From NCBI GenBank assembly GCA_001949185.1, contig BDGG01000002.1, positions 7,282,772 to 7,346,771 of the forward strand: a stretch of 64,000 nucleotides of DNA. The letters run 5' to 3'. This document shows positions 53,901 to 64,000 of this stretch, in pieces; the stretch's first letter is position 1, and each line of letters begins with the position of its first letter. The DNA is from Ramazzottius varieornatus (Eukaryota; Tardigrada; Eutardigrada; Parachela; Ramazzottiidae). Made by a program: the position numbers and the translations under genes. The notes below the pieces were generated by a model. That model was not told where the DNA came from. It was given only the letters and a program-made list of their open reading frames with translations, and ran no database searches.

Positions 53901-55756
53901 GGACGACGTCAAATGGGTCAGGAAGAACTTGGACGGTCTAGAGAACTGGACTGGCGGAAGACCCAGAGCCTTCGACGGGTCGCTGTCGTTCTCCATCCAC
54001 TCTAACGTCCAAACGAGTATTCTTCCGTCATTCAACACCACTCCTGCTCTCGTTTCTCTCACAGGATCCACGACGAATCCGAAGGGTTTCGTGTTCTTCA
54101 TCAACCGACCAGCTTCGGGTTGCTGAACAGTTTCCTTGTCACCCTTGACAAACGACCGGAAACTGACTGCGCCGTTGGAGTACAGACAGTATACGCCGTT
54201 GATTTGTCTGATAGGGATAGCTGAGATGATATTCGGCAAGTTCTTCTCTAAAGTGAGTATTCTGTATATTGAACCAAACTTTAGGCTGATTAACTGGATC
54301 TGTCGTGGGTAGATGACAACTATAATGTCGTTGATACTGCGGTGGAAGAATACTTCAACGATGAGGTTTTTGTCGCTGACGGTGGTTAGACTGGTGTCGT
54401 TTCCGCTGATGGATCCTCGAGTGAGGAATCTGGCGGCTCGTCTGCGAACGTCAGCCTTGAGGGAGCTTGGGGAATGTGTGGGATCTTTCAGGAAGGATCC
54501 CGCCGGTGACGAGTCGATCTTGCCGTTGGAGGTCCAGGAGAACCTTTGTGGCTCGGAAGAGGGAGCTTTGAAGATGGAGAAGTCGTTTTGTATGTAGACT
54601 CCATCGGGTGCCGTAACTGAAATCGCAACCAACAATTTCACACTGGCAAGTGAAAGTATTGTCGTTGCAGGTTATATTTCGTATGAACTTCTTATTACAG
54701 AGCCCGGCGCATAAGCTCTGCATCATGTTTCCAAGTGGCGCACGCTTACAGGCAGTAACATGGGAACCGTGCGCCACTGCCCTGGTTGAGTTTGTCTGTC
54801 AAGCTCTCATTCTTAAAGACATTATAATCTATTCCATTTCACCACTCTTTTAAATCGTAGTCTGATGGATTTCGAATGTATGTGTATCTGGGCATACAAA
54901 GAATGCGACTGGGTTGATGTGGATCCAGGTCGAACGATTCCAGATGTTCTACTCGTGAAAAAACCTTCTTCCATATGATCGTCCCTGTCGAAGCATTCCA
55001 CAGGACAAACGTTGAAGCAGGGTGAAGTATGAGCAACATGTCTTGCGCTGCATCTTGATGCCAGTGCCAAGCCATATCACAAATGGCAGCTTCCGACTCG
55101 GAAAACTTGGACTGTGGTGCGCCTTTGCAGACATCCCACACGATGACGTTACCGTGCGTATCAGCTGAGGCCAGACGAAGGCTATACAGATGCCGCGGTC
55201 CATGACAGTAGTTCTCTCTTGGCCACTTTACCTGTCAAGGAGCAAGCATCAGATTGACTAACGGGATGCTTGGAAGAGTGTGCATGGTCCTTACCTGAGA
55301 AACGAGGAATCTATGTTGATCCAGCACTTGCAGCTTCTTTCCTGCCTTTACGTTGTAAACGACAACTAAGGTCTGACATCCATATGCGATAAAGCCCTGC
55401 CATCCCCTGCAAAACATCAGACAATGACACGGCTGTACGTCAAGGAAACTACCATAGTTATGTACCTACCAGTCAATAGCTCCTTCGTTCTGGGCATTCA
55501 AGCTACCTGGGACAGCGCCAGTGCAGACCGCGTTACGATTGTTGTCAGCAAGCGATGGCGTCGATGGAGATATTACGGGAGCGGAGACAGACGGACTAGG
55601 GGAGAGTAGTCCATTCTGCTTTTCGGTAGGCGGGATGTCTAAGTGCAGCAGATCATGGGATTCCGAAGGTCCATTTGCTCCTGCAGGTCCGGAAGTACTC
55701 AACTGATCGTTGATCTCGGCAGCTGTCACGTCGAGCTTGACATTCTTGGCATCCAT
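50933..55756 (-). CDS. WDR11: WDR11, trans-Golgi tethering WD-repeat protein
   Basis: A double-beta-propeller protein that, with FAM91A1, captures AP-1 vesicles at the trans-Golgi network. ATG 55756 opens an N-terminal extension longer than in vertebrates, rich in Ser/Pro/Asn, reaching LNAQNEGAIDW. GWQGFIAYGCQTLVVVYNVK follows, then ENYCHGPRHLYSLRLASADT with HGNVIVWDVCKG and WHWHQDAAQDMLLILHPAS. Next come FSFDP-like SFDLDPHQPSRIL, VEVFFHRSINDIIVVIYPRQ, EEQLLAVGSSRGCVQLYDVW, IKISPSRDHFVIVFKNGAPE and GDVDGSLIKWLP, then IKTIRFSPKERIMWAAILFN with DGVDVWEI. The C-terminal helical region (DRAVEHLLNMDASHPHYYED, IKLIATHLIASS, ACRYLQSYGQYNEAAVLASV, RRWVDHLCSP-like MKWVDYLCSPEINF) ends KPSSM-stop at 50933. 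About 15 exons. Two hairpin repeats lie in its introns. Confidence 0.92.
51260..51308. repeat. ACCTGCATAC hairpin, copy C
   Basis: ACCTGCGTAT at 51260 faces GTATGCAGGT ending 51308 with a 29-bp loop, in a WDR11 intron. Further TGCGTATG/CATGCG motifs lie on either side. Confidence 0.5.
53185..53230. repeat. AAGTGGCGCACG hairpin element, copy 8
   Basis: AAGTGGCGCACGTTTTCGG at 53185 pairs with CCGAAGCATGCGCAACTT ending 53230, loop TGTTACTGA. Right flank AAGAACGATTTTGTCGAG. In a WDR11 intron. Confidence 0.75.
54733..54778. repeat. AAGTGGCGCACG hairpin element, copy 9
   Basis: AAGTGGCGCACGCTT at 54733 pairs with GTGCGCCACT ending 54778. In a WDR11 intron. Confidence 0.75.
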
Positions 55757-55961
55757 TTCGCAGGAAGTGACATACCGCGGCGCATCAATGACGTTACGAT
55801 TCTCCTTTACACGTTCCGTTCACTGTTCAGACCTACAGGCTAGAGTTCCACTCCAGACCCAAGACTGGAGGTATAAGGTATATCAGAGACGCGAATAACT
55901 TTCTCTAAAGAAGAAGAGAAACAATGATATGTTGTGTTAGATAGTTAATGACGCCAGTGTG

Positions 55962-56168
55962 ATGACGCTCCATCCTGTTGACGTCATGGTCAGCGGAAGA
56001 TCACTATCAAAGCAGCAGAAAAAATTCATGAAAAGGTTCTCGGGATACCTCAGCAAGATTTTCCGATATCCGGCCATTACAGCACTCGTACTTTACACCG
56101 GAGTAATTAAAAAGACTGTAAACACTAATGCACCTTCTGAAAACCAAAATAAAAATCTACGTCGATAG
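55962..56168 (+). CDS. candidate 68-residue ORF with one hydrophobic helix
   Basis: ATG 55962 to TAG 56168 in the interval between WDR11 and GBF1. It is basic (SKQQKKFMKRFSGYLSKIFR) with a short hydrophobic stretch (YPAITALVLYTGVI). It has no homologue I recognise. The rest of 55757-56369 shows nothing. It may be a chance ORF. Confidence 0.22.
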   Translation: MTLHPVDVMVSGRSLSKQQKKFMKRFSGYLSKIFRYPAITALVLYTGVIKKTVNTNAPSENQNKNLRR

Positions 56169-56369
56169 AAATCTCACGTACGACATTTTCCAAGCACAAA
56201 AAAAGACGAAGTCAAAAGGTTTCAGCGGATTTCACATCTGTAAGACAGGACCTGCGTGGACGAGTCTTGCTGCGTCTCCTGCCTGAGTGTTCGAACCCAC
56301 TTCGGGCATTACCGCTTCCTAAGAAACGAAGGCAGGTATCGTTTTCATATCTTTCGCAATTTAGTTCCA

Positions 56370-59300
56370 CTATTCACTAACCGGAGGAGGGGAGGAAGGG
56401 ATGGAGAACCCTTGCAGAATACCCGGATCTAGTAACAACGGTAGTCCGGGCATTCCATCCAGTTGCGGAGATGTGGCTTGCAGGCTGTCGAAACTAACAG
56501 GCGATGGAGTAGTGCTGGGACTACGCACAGTTCCCCCCGATGCCGTCTCAGTCGGACTCGTCAGTTTCTCGTTTCTTATAGTTGGCGGCGCTGGTTCGAC
56601 GAGCTGCTGTGTCAAGCCAGGAACAATCGCCTCCACTTTCGTCCGGGTCTTATCCCAGAGAGGACCATGGTACTCATGGAATACACCAGCGGTACTCATG
56701 ACTAGCAGCATGTTCTTTATCGATTCAAGGACGGCTTCCCTCTGCAACCAAGAAAAATGAGTCGTATCACCATTTTTACAAATTTGATATAAAAGACTTC
56801 GAAAAGAACGAACTTCCTCACCAAGAGATCAGACTTTGCGTCAAGCTTCAAATACTGTTCCAAGTGCTCCAAGACCGCCATCCATGTCCCATCAAAACTG
56901 GGCAAAGTCAGCAACGGTGGAAGATGTTGGAGAAACACCTGCAGTAGAAAATCAGTTTGGTATTCCATCGCTTCAAACCGAGCAACCAAGTTACGAACCT
57001 TGCAAAGTAAGGATGCAACTCGGACTCGCGTTTCTTCCATGCCTATCCGGTCTTGTGGGTTGATGTTTTGTTTCATTGAAGAAAGAAGCGGAAACAAGAC
57101 CTAAGAAGCACAAAGATGTAACTTCGAGTCAATAGTTTCCAGCCGAAAAAAAATGTCTGCCGCACCATATGTAAGCAATCTTCCCATTCGGAAGCCGACA
57201 GCGCCTGAAGGTCGGGTATCAGCAGAGCTCGATGCAGGTAATTCAGCCCATCCAGACGAACACTCTTACGGTTATCACAACATACCCTGGCAATACCCCG
57301 CAGAAGCGGACACCATACTTCACTCCACAATGCACCTTCCACACTCGAACCTCGATAAACCGAGGCCACTCGGATATGAAGACAGTGTATAAGATCCAGC
57401 AACTGCAATCAAAGTCCCGTTTGTGGGTACTGTAACTGAAATCTAAAGAGGGAATGTTGCAACATACCTGAATGGTTCTCTGTTGATATCTTCCATTACT
57501 TTGCTGGTTGTCTTCTTCTCCCGGACTGCTGGGTGAGGAATGCGCCTTGTGAGCTAGAGCTCTTCTGTCCACGTTCCGATGTAGTTTTGAGTCGACTTGC
57601 TTCAGGGTGTTCGCTTGGATCCTTTGGTTTACGCCGACTAAACCGTTCATGCTAGCTTCCACAAAGACGCACAGACAATGCACCAGCGTTGGTACATTAT
57701 CCACCGTAACTTGGCCCGTCTCTCGGATGAGAAAGTGTAGCGAGTCAATGGCCGAACAGAAGGCGTCCGTATCGTGATGGATGATGTCCACCGGTATGGA
57801 TAGCAAGTTTCCTTCCGGGTTCCCTGCCGTCTCCACTACTTCGCCTTCCCTACCGACCATCAACCAGGTGTTACTACCTGTGGGACTAGCGTGGATTTCG
57901 TGAAGCTCGCTGTCCGATGTATAACCTCTATCGACCTGCAAACCAGACAGAAATCAATAATGGAATAGTCAAGGGTTGATGATTCGAGAACGCTGCATAG
58001 ACCTGCATACGTTCTCACACCAGTGCATGCGCAGTTTCGTGTATGCATGTGCTTGAAAGACTATCGATTTCACACCTAATATTACAAGTTAAGGTAACAG
58101 GAAAAGGATCACCGAGTTGTCGAGATGAGCGAAAAAGACTGGTAAAACGTTTATACCTCGTTGTCAGGTTGAACGGCGTTGACAGGCTGACTTTCCGACT
58201 TCGGCATCGCTTCTCTGTGCATTACCTTCGGCAGGCGTATTCCCGCACCTGCGCATTCCAGTAGAGTACACAAAAGCTTCCAGTCATCCCTTGACTTGAT
58301 ACTTGAGGATCCATTGGCCTGAAAGAGCTGGTAAAGCGCATTGGCTATCTGACGAGACATGCGGTAGAAGAACTGAGGCCGGAGACCGAGAAGGAGCCTC
58401 AGAGACCGCATGATGTCTTGCTGGATCTCCGTGTCGTGACGACGCAGGAAGCGGACAGCTAAACGGAGCAAACCGACAACTGCTCGTTCACTCCGAAAAG
58501 ATATCTCGGTCTTCCCTTCCTGAATGGAAAAACGCTCTTAATCACAATTGTTTTAAACTCCTGCAAAAGGCTGAATTAGAAACGGTACCTAGGCAAACAA
58601 ACTAGACTACATCATTTTCCAAAGTGGTGCATGCTCACAAACATTTAGACTGAAAACGTGCGCCACTTGGGAAACACTGTGATCATGTTTGTTTGCCGGG
58701 TGCCTACACGATGCCCATTGTATCACCTGAAGTAAAGTAGCATGTATGTATTCGTGAATAGATGGCCATATCTTGGCTCCAGGCTCTCCAATCCGATCCC
58801 TGTTTTCTATCAGCACCCTTACCAGCAGCTCTAAACAGATCGTTGCCAATTGTTCTTCAGCAAACACCAAAGAAACCGGACTACTCGGTTCCGCGTTCCT
58901 CTGCCCGTTATTCCTGTGTGCAGTCATCAGAGCCCCCAACAACTCCTTCAGCGACTCGCTCCTCAAGAACTTACTATCTTTGACCAGCTCTTTGATTTCG
59001 CATTCATCGATACATGCTCGCGCCATCTTGCGATACTCGTTCTCTTCATGAAGCATACTCGAGCTCTTGGAGGAGTCTGATGTGATGTAGCTGACGAGGG
59101 CGCTGAGTAGTCCACCTTCTTGCTTGATGGGCGCGGCGTCTTCGTAGAGTAAGGGGACGAGGCCTTTGACAAAGTCCTCGCCTTGGGTGAAGTCTTCGGG
59201 AAGAAGCTTGGCTCTGAAGAGCAGGACAACGCAGTCGACGATGTTCTTCCAGCCTTCGCGGAGAATATCGCCGTAACGGTGGGCGAGACTAAAAACTGTC

Positions 59301-62300
59301 TTGGTAGCGAGCTGTGCTTTCGTGTTCTGTCCGAAGCTGACAGCGAGGCTGGAGATCGACTCGTACGAATTCTGAAGCGTCGAGAACTTACCTATGAAAC
59401 CGGAAAGATATTGTATTTTTCGTTTTTATTCAACGTCAAGAGTGTCCGCTACAAATAGGACAAATTTTCATCACAACGTCAGCCAATAAATTCGAGAAGA
59501 TCGGCATCTCAAGTGGCGCACGTTCCTATTGGTACTAAATGGGAGTGTGCGCCATTGAGAAACGATCTGGATGAAATCATTTGCCGACGTCAAATTTTCT
59601 AGATTATTCTTTCCCTTTTTCTTGGCTAAAAACAGAAATAACTTACATAGTGTAACAACGATATTGTCGAACACTTCCGAAGACTGTACGTTCGGAGACG
59701 CCGCAATAATCGCACATTTCTTGAACCCACTGATGGACCTCCTCAGGATATTGTCATCCGTAGTCTTATCAAACGCATACGACAGTGCTGCCACCGTAGG
59801 ACCCCAAAGCAGCGCGAACATGTCCGCATCCAACGCTCCACCAACCCCGAAGACATAGCGCTGGTCCTTGGACCTTCTCAGCAAGATCTTCCAGTCGTAC
59901 ATCTCCTTCACCAGCCCAACCTGTTCTGCCGGCATGATGATCTCATCTCTCTTGATGGCGTCATACAGCGTCTCAAGGAACTGCCCGTCCAAGTCAAGGA
60001 CTGTGTCTGGTGGGTATGTGACTGACTTGTCGGCGTTGATGCCCTTGACCATCTTCTTGAATTCTTCTATAGACATGGGTTTGTGTAACTTACCGCCTTT
60101 CTTCGTGTGTAAGTCTGTGTTCAGCATGAGAATGGCGTAGGCTAATGTGAAGGCGCAATCTTGGTGCCGGAAGGGCATGCGATTGCTGGTGTGCCAGTTA
60201 GCAGCGAAATGCTCCATGAAGTGAGCGATGAGGGGAGATTCGCCGGGTAGACGGAAGGCTTCGAGGTACTCTCGGAGAGCTTCGTCAATCCGTTTACCAG
60301 CAAAGTTGAACGACCTGAAAGTGCAAACAATCTGTATGAAACAGACAGCTCTACCGGAAGTCGAACATTTAGCGAAAGATCGAACACAATAGTTGAAAGC
60401 TGGTACTTGTTGAAAGCTGGTAGGATTTCGACGTTCTTCCTGTTTCCGAGGTAGTCCGCAATCATGGCTTTGTCCAGCTTGTAGTTTTCTCGGAGAAATC
60501 TGATGACTTCGGAGGTGACCAATGGCTCACTGAGTATGTGATTCTTCTGTAGGTATTCGATGCCTTTAGATGGTTTCGTGTTGAATAGTTCTATACCGGT
60601 ATTTAGCATCTACAGAAAAATTAGTCAGTTTGAACAAGGCGTCACGGTATGTGAGATACCGGGCAATAAACAAAGCCGCATACCTTCTTGCGATTCCGCA
60701 ACGTCTGCAGCTCTGGACGAAGGGTATCTCGGAGCTCTTTGACAGCGTCTTCGGGTAACTGAGCCGACTTCTGGCAATTCTTTTCGATGTTGTCGATCGC
60801 TGTGAGTAGACATTCTAATGAAAGAACATGGACGAGGTTCAAGCCGTTCACAGGAAAAGCATTCTGCAAAGTACAGACACGTTAAAAGAAATCCGTACTA
60901 AAAAATGGCAATTAGATAGGCGTACCTTCGATAGCAGCTTTGTTAAATCTTCGAAGAGGTTGCTGCAGTACATATCACAGTCATAATTTCGGTATATTTC
61001 CGAAATGAAATCGGCTAGTTTGAAGAATCTCAGGATCGTATCCAGCGCTGCTTCCTTGTGTTCCAGGGTTACTTTTGGGGCCTCACTGGCCACCACGTTC
61101 ATCAGTGTTGTTAGGAACGCCTCCAGCTGGAGTTTACATTGTGCGCGCATGGCTTCGAACACGAAGAACGCCAGTTGGAGCGTCAAGGTAAAGATGGACA
61201 ACCTTTCGCTCTGCAAAAGCTGGAACACGAATACAATCAGCCTTCGTCGCACGTTCGTACTCAATACAGCACGGTTAAGACGCTGTACGTACGAAGGTTA
61301 GGTTTCGACACAGATCGTCTTTGACGAGTACCATCAGCGAGGTATATTTCGGGAGAGCTCGCGCCGAGGTTTCCATCACGCTTCCGAGTAATCGCAAACC
61401 CAAATTCAAGTTATTCTCCGAGTTCCTGAGATGCAAACCAAACCACGTTAGATTTCAGTTAGTATACAATTATCGACAGTTTTCAAGAGACTTAGTGCGT
61501 ACTTATCGTAGGGATGCACAAGGGTTACCATGAAGCGAAGGATTTCTTGGATGGCAGGAAGGCCGTACGGTATATATGCCCCAGTTTCTACAATAACGTA
61601 TATCGCCATTAGTATACTAGTAACTCCGTCAAACCGGAAGTGAACTGTGCAACTTGAATTCACCGTCATTTTTGGGAATAGCCGTCCGGAATGTGATGCC
61701 TTTCTCATTGACAAACTCCATCCTATCTCTGGGCGCCTCTTCCGGAGTAGCTCTTTCCGACCCGATTTCCGGTTCCTCCTCTCCTTCACTCTCAGCCTCG
61801 GACATGGTCACCACTTCGGCCGGAGTCCAAGTGGCATCCTCCTGACCGGTCTGCCGTAGAGGAGAGGCACCATCTGCCCTTTCCGTGGTACATGGTTCCG
61901 ACCTCGTAGACAGACAAGCTCCGTCGACCATAGTCGAGGTGTTCTGGCCACTCAGGTCAGGTAGATGTGTGGAAGAAATGACATGCTCCATCGCTGGAGC
62001 CTCTTGTGAGACAGTCTTCTCGGCCTGGTTGGGTAATACGGATTCGGTTGAGGTAGCAGTTTGTATGGGTGGACCGGGCGCTTTTCTTTTCGTAACGAGA
62101 CGATGCAACTGTGATCAGAAAAACCGACTTCTGTTAGTTGGGGACTGTAAAATTCAATCAAATTTTGTCAATTTCGTGCTACATACGCACCTTTCGCACA
62201 GCTCTTTTGATGTCTTTCTGTGATTCGACAAATTCTGGAAGTCTCAAGAAGATATGCTGTATAACTTCATCCAGGAAAATGTCGCAAACTCTGCGTAGAA

Positions 62301-63195
62301 GTTCTATAAAAAAGGACCATTTACTGATACTACACTCATTTGACAAAGCGAGATACAACCTAAGCTAAGTTCCCTATTGCTGACCTGTTAGCCTCGGTTC
62401 CAAGCACATACGAAACAAAGAGCCAGCAATCTCGCAAACCGATTCGTTTGTGAGAAGATTTCCCGGTGGACTAACGAGTAGATTCTTCAGGACCTGTCAA
62501 GAACCATAAGGAATAAGACATAGAGATAAGACCGGAGACTCGACTGCGTCAGTATGGTGATGTGGAAGGCTTACGTGGATGATGCTCATGAGCACGCTTT
62601 CGTCAGAGGCAGGATCTTGGCCGACAAACCTCGTGTGCGTAACAGCGTCGGCAATGAGGTCCACAACTGTAGCAACTTCCTGTCCACTCCGATGATCTAC
62701 AGTAAAACCATTACATAATCATTAAATATTCCGCTACGGCTTGATGCATCCCACTATGAGAAATCCAAAGTCTATCCCACCTAACATTCTACAGGTGATA
62801 ATCTTGTTCACGGTCGACAAAGCTAGGTTGGTGATCACCGCGCTGGTATCCTCTGCGCGAATGATGTCGAGAAACGGTAAGAGGAACGTCTTCGCGTCGA
62901 TCTGGTCTAAATCTGCAACACAACCAACTCACGAAGACTGCTCACACACATCCGTACGAGGATAGAATACCTTCAGCCCCGCCGAGAATATGCTTGAGAG
63001 TGAGTACTTTGTCCAAAAGTTGACTTCGATCCTCCTGAAATACGAACGTAATTACGGCTCATATATATGGGACATGACATTGCATAAGTGGTGGAGCGCC
63101 AAATGTACCTGGTTCCGTCGATGGACTTTTCTCATGGCCGCGGATATGACATTCACTTCGCTAACAATAACATGCAGATGTTTTGCTCCGGCCAT
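56370..63195 (-). CDS. GBF1: GBF1, Golgi brefeldin A-resistant ARF guanine-nucleotide exchange factor
   Basis: A Sec7-family exchange factor activating ARF1 at the cis-Golgi. ATG 63195 gives MAGAKHLHVIVSEVNVISAA with MRKVHRRNQ (DCB domain), then EDRSQLLDKVLTLKHILGG, NLALSTVNKII-type and VTHTRFVGQDPASDE-type blocks. An acidic Ser/Thr-rich linker (61.65-62.1 kb) leads to ERMEFVNEKGITF-type sequence and the HUS region (YDCDMYCSNLFEDLTKLLSK). Sec7 has the glutamic finger in RLPGESPLIA near 60235, then HFAANWHTSNRMPFRHQDCA, AYAILMLNTDLHTKKGGKLH and MVKGINADKSVTYPPDTVLD. HDS1-3 include WGPTVAALSYAFDKTTDDNI and SGFKKCAIIAASPN. The C-terminus (NMLLVMSTAGVFHEYHGPLW, then Pro/Ser-rich LPLLLDPGILQGFSIPSS) ends at 56370. 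The catalytic Glu is intact. About 18 exons. Confidence 0.95.
58001..58050. repeat. ACCTGCATAC hairpin, copy D
   Basis: ACCTGCATAC (58001-58010) faces GTATGCATGT (58041-58050), one mismatch, 30-bp loop. In a GBF1 intron. Confidence 0.5.
58621..58667. repeat. AAGTGGCGCACG hairpin element, copy 10
   Basis: AAGTGGTGCATGCTC at 58621 pairs with ACGTGCGCCACTT ending 58667. The inverted match extends to GGCAAACAAAC about 30 bp out on each side, suggesting a full element of about 110 bp. In a GBF1 intron. Confidence 0.8.
59511..59555. repeat. AAGTGGCGCACG hairpin element, copy 11
   Basis: AAGTGGCGCACGTTCC at 59511 pairs with GGAGTGTGCGCCATT ending 59555. Right flank AACGATCTGGATGAAATC repeats that of copy 2. 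In a GBF1 intron. Confidence 0.78.
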
Positions 63196-63703
63196 GCTCC
63201 TCTCTTTTGCAAATGTCCTGGAGTACGGCACTGGAGAAGCCACGTCCATGACTCTGTCCATAGTCTTGGCTCTTCTCCAGCCGAATGTCCGTTCAGGGAT
63301 CCCCTTCCGTCACCTCTATACCTTGAACCTCTGCGGCGTATACATATAAAGACATCACTTCACAGACAACAAGAAAGGCTTTCCGCCGTGATGAGAAGCA
63401 ACAGAGCCTCGGTGTCAAGCAGTGCTGGAATTAATATTGGAGCATCATCTTGGCCACGCGTTAAGGCTCAAGGCTTTGAGTAACTCAAAAGGCACAGGCG
63501 AAGTTGGTACGTTGATTGAACAGGATCCCGCAACAACGTCACTCAAGTCAGCAAAATTAACTGAGTAATGTTACATTACGTCACCAAGTCATACAATGAC
63601 CAGTGGACAATTCATCTGATGATCATCTCTTTCGATTTCACAGAAAGACAGAATCCTTTTCTTGGACGTTCTGTACCGGCTACATCAAAATGGCTGTGAA
63701 GAA

Positions 63704-64000
63704 CATTGGATGCCAATCATGTCATTTGGCCTTACCCCGACGAACAGCTCCAGTGGTTGCTCAAGTCGTTGGACAGATTGCAAGCAGATGAATTGCAGAC
63801 GGTCAAATTCTTGGATGGAGAGTGGGCAGCCTTCAGGCTACTGCAATTACAATGCACCGTCGGTCACTGAGAGTTGAAACATGACTGAAATGTCTTCTTC
63901 TTTACAGGGGAGGTATATGGGAGATATTGGAAGCTCTAGACAAATACGATTTGACAACGGTGGCTACGGATGATGAGCGGAAACTTTCTTCCCTGGACCT
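63704..64000 (+). CDS. 5' part of an unidentified gene running off the right edge
   Basis: A coherent block from about 63704 to 63860 reads DANHVIWPYPDEQLQWLLKS, LDRLQADELQTVKFLDGEWA and AFRLLQLQ. After a TTTACAG acceptor at 63907 it continues GGIWEILEALDKYDLTTVAT with DDERKLSSLDL to the window end. The donor of the first block is unclear (perhaps GTCGGT near 63857). The start codon may lie in an exon further left, divergent from GBF1. No domain was recognised. Confidence 0.45.

Noticed and set aside
50933-63195. Functional cluster of WDR11 and GBF1 (both Golgi trafficking)
   Set aside because: The genes are adjacent on one strand but separated by about 600 bp. Two neighbours of related function can occur by chance, and nothing in the sequence links them.

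Overview
The window is animal nuclear DNA: gene-dense, about 47% GC by impression, with spliced genes on both strands, mostly short introns (roughly 50-150 bp, GT-AG) and little intergenic space. Recognisable genes include an NMDA receptor subunit, N-acyl phosphatidylethanolamine phospholipase D, RabGAP1, WDR11, GBF1, RNA polymerase III subunit 2, THOC3, FRA10AC1, PPIL1, mL44, a PiT phosphate transporter and a MYST acetyltransferase. The set fits a small-genome bilaterian. Two loci encode secreted tandem proteins that look like fatty-acid-binding proteins (FABP). Secreted FABP-like proteins recall the tardigrade SAHS family, so a tardigrade or other compact ecdysozoan genome is possible, but this is inference only.

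Layout, left to right. 0.4-2.1 kb: NAPEPLD (minus). 2.5-4.0 kb: an inverted repeat, then a decayed ubiquitin-like locus (plus). 4.4-10.5 kb: GRIN2-type NMDA receptor subunit (plus). 10.8-14.1 kb: a secreted cysteine-containing protein (minus), one intron of which holds a TA-flanked palindromic element with a second TA-flanked element inserted in its arm. 14.5-17.4 kb: a four-domain secreted FABP-like protein and a tiny secreted ORF (minus). 17.8-18.6 kb: a small plus-strand gene with an in-frame stop, and a tRNA-Ser. 19.1-21.9 kb: MYST acetyltransferase (minus). 23.1-25.1 kb: THOC3 (plus). 25.5-26.3 kb: possible F-box protein (minus). 26.8-27.5 kb: PPIL1 (plus). 27.6-29.4 kb: coiled-coil protein (minus). 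29.7-30.1 kb: a MITE. 30.2-33.8 kb: RABGAP1 (minus). 34.0-36.6 kb: hAT transposon remnant and a BTB-like locus. 37.0-39.1 kb: second FABP-like secreted protein, three domains (minus). 39.4-40.6 kb: FRA10AC1 (minus). 41.3-45.3 kb: POLR3B (minus). 45.8-47.5 kb: MRPL44 (plus). 47.7-50.2 kb: SLC20 transporter (minus). 50.9-55.8 kb: WDR11 (minus). 56.4-63.2 kb: GBF1 (minus). 63.7-64.0 kb: the start of an unidentified plus-strand gene.

The genes are mostly unrelated housekeeping loci; there is no operon or pathway island. Convergent pairs lie very close: PPIL1 and the coiled-coil gene 127 bp apart, MRPL44 and SLC20 139 bp apart. The most unusual content is (1) the paired multi-domain secreted FABP-like genes, (2) an interspersed hairpin family around AAGTGGCGCACGCT with 11 copies, almost all in introns, (3) a second small intronic hairpin family around ACCTGCATAC, (4) strong over-representation of the octamer ACTTCCGG, (5) an NMDA receptor subunit without the pore asparagines, and (6) the nested TA-flanked elements at 11.7-13.2 kb. 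Exon boundaries were placed by eye from splice signals and family similarity, so internal exon edges are approximate.
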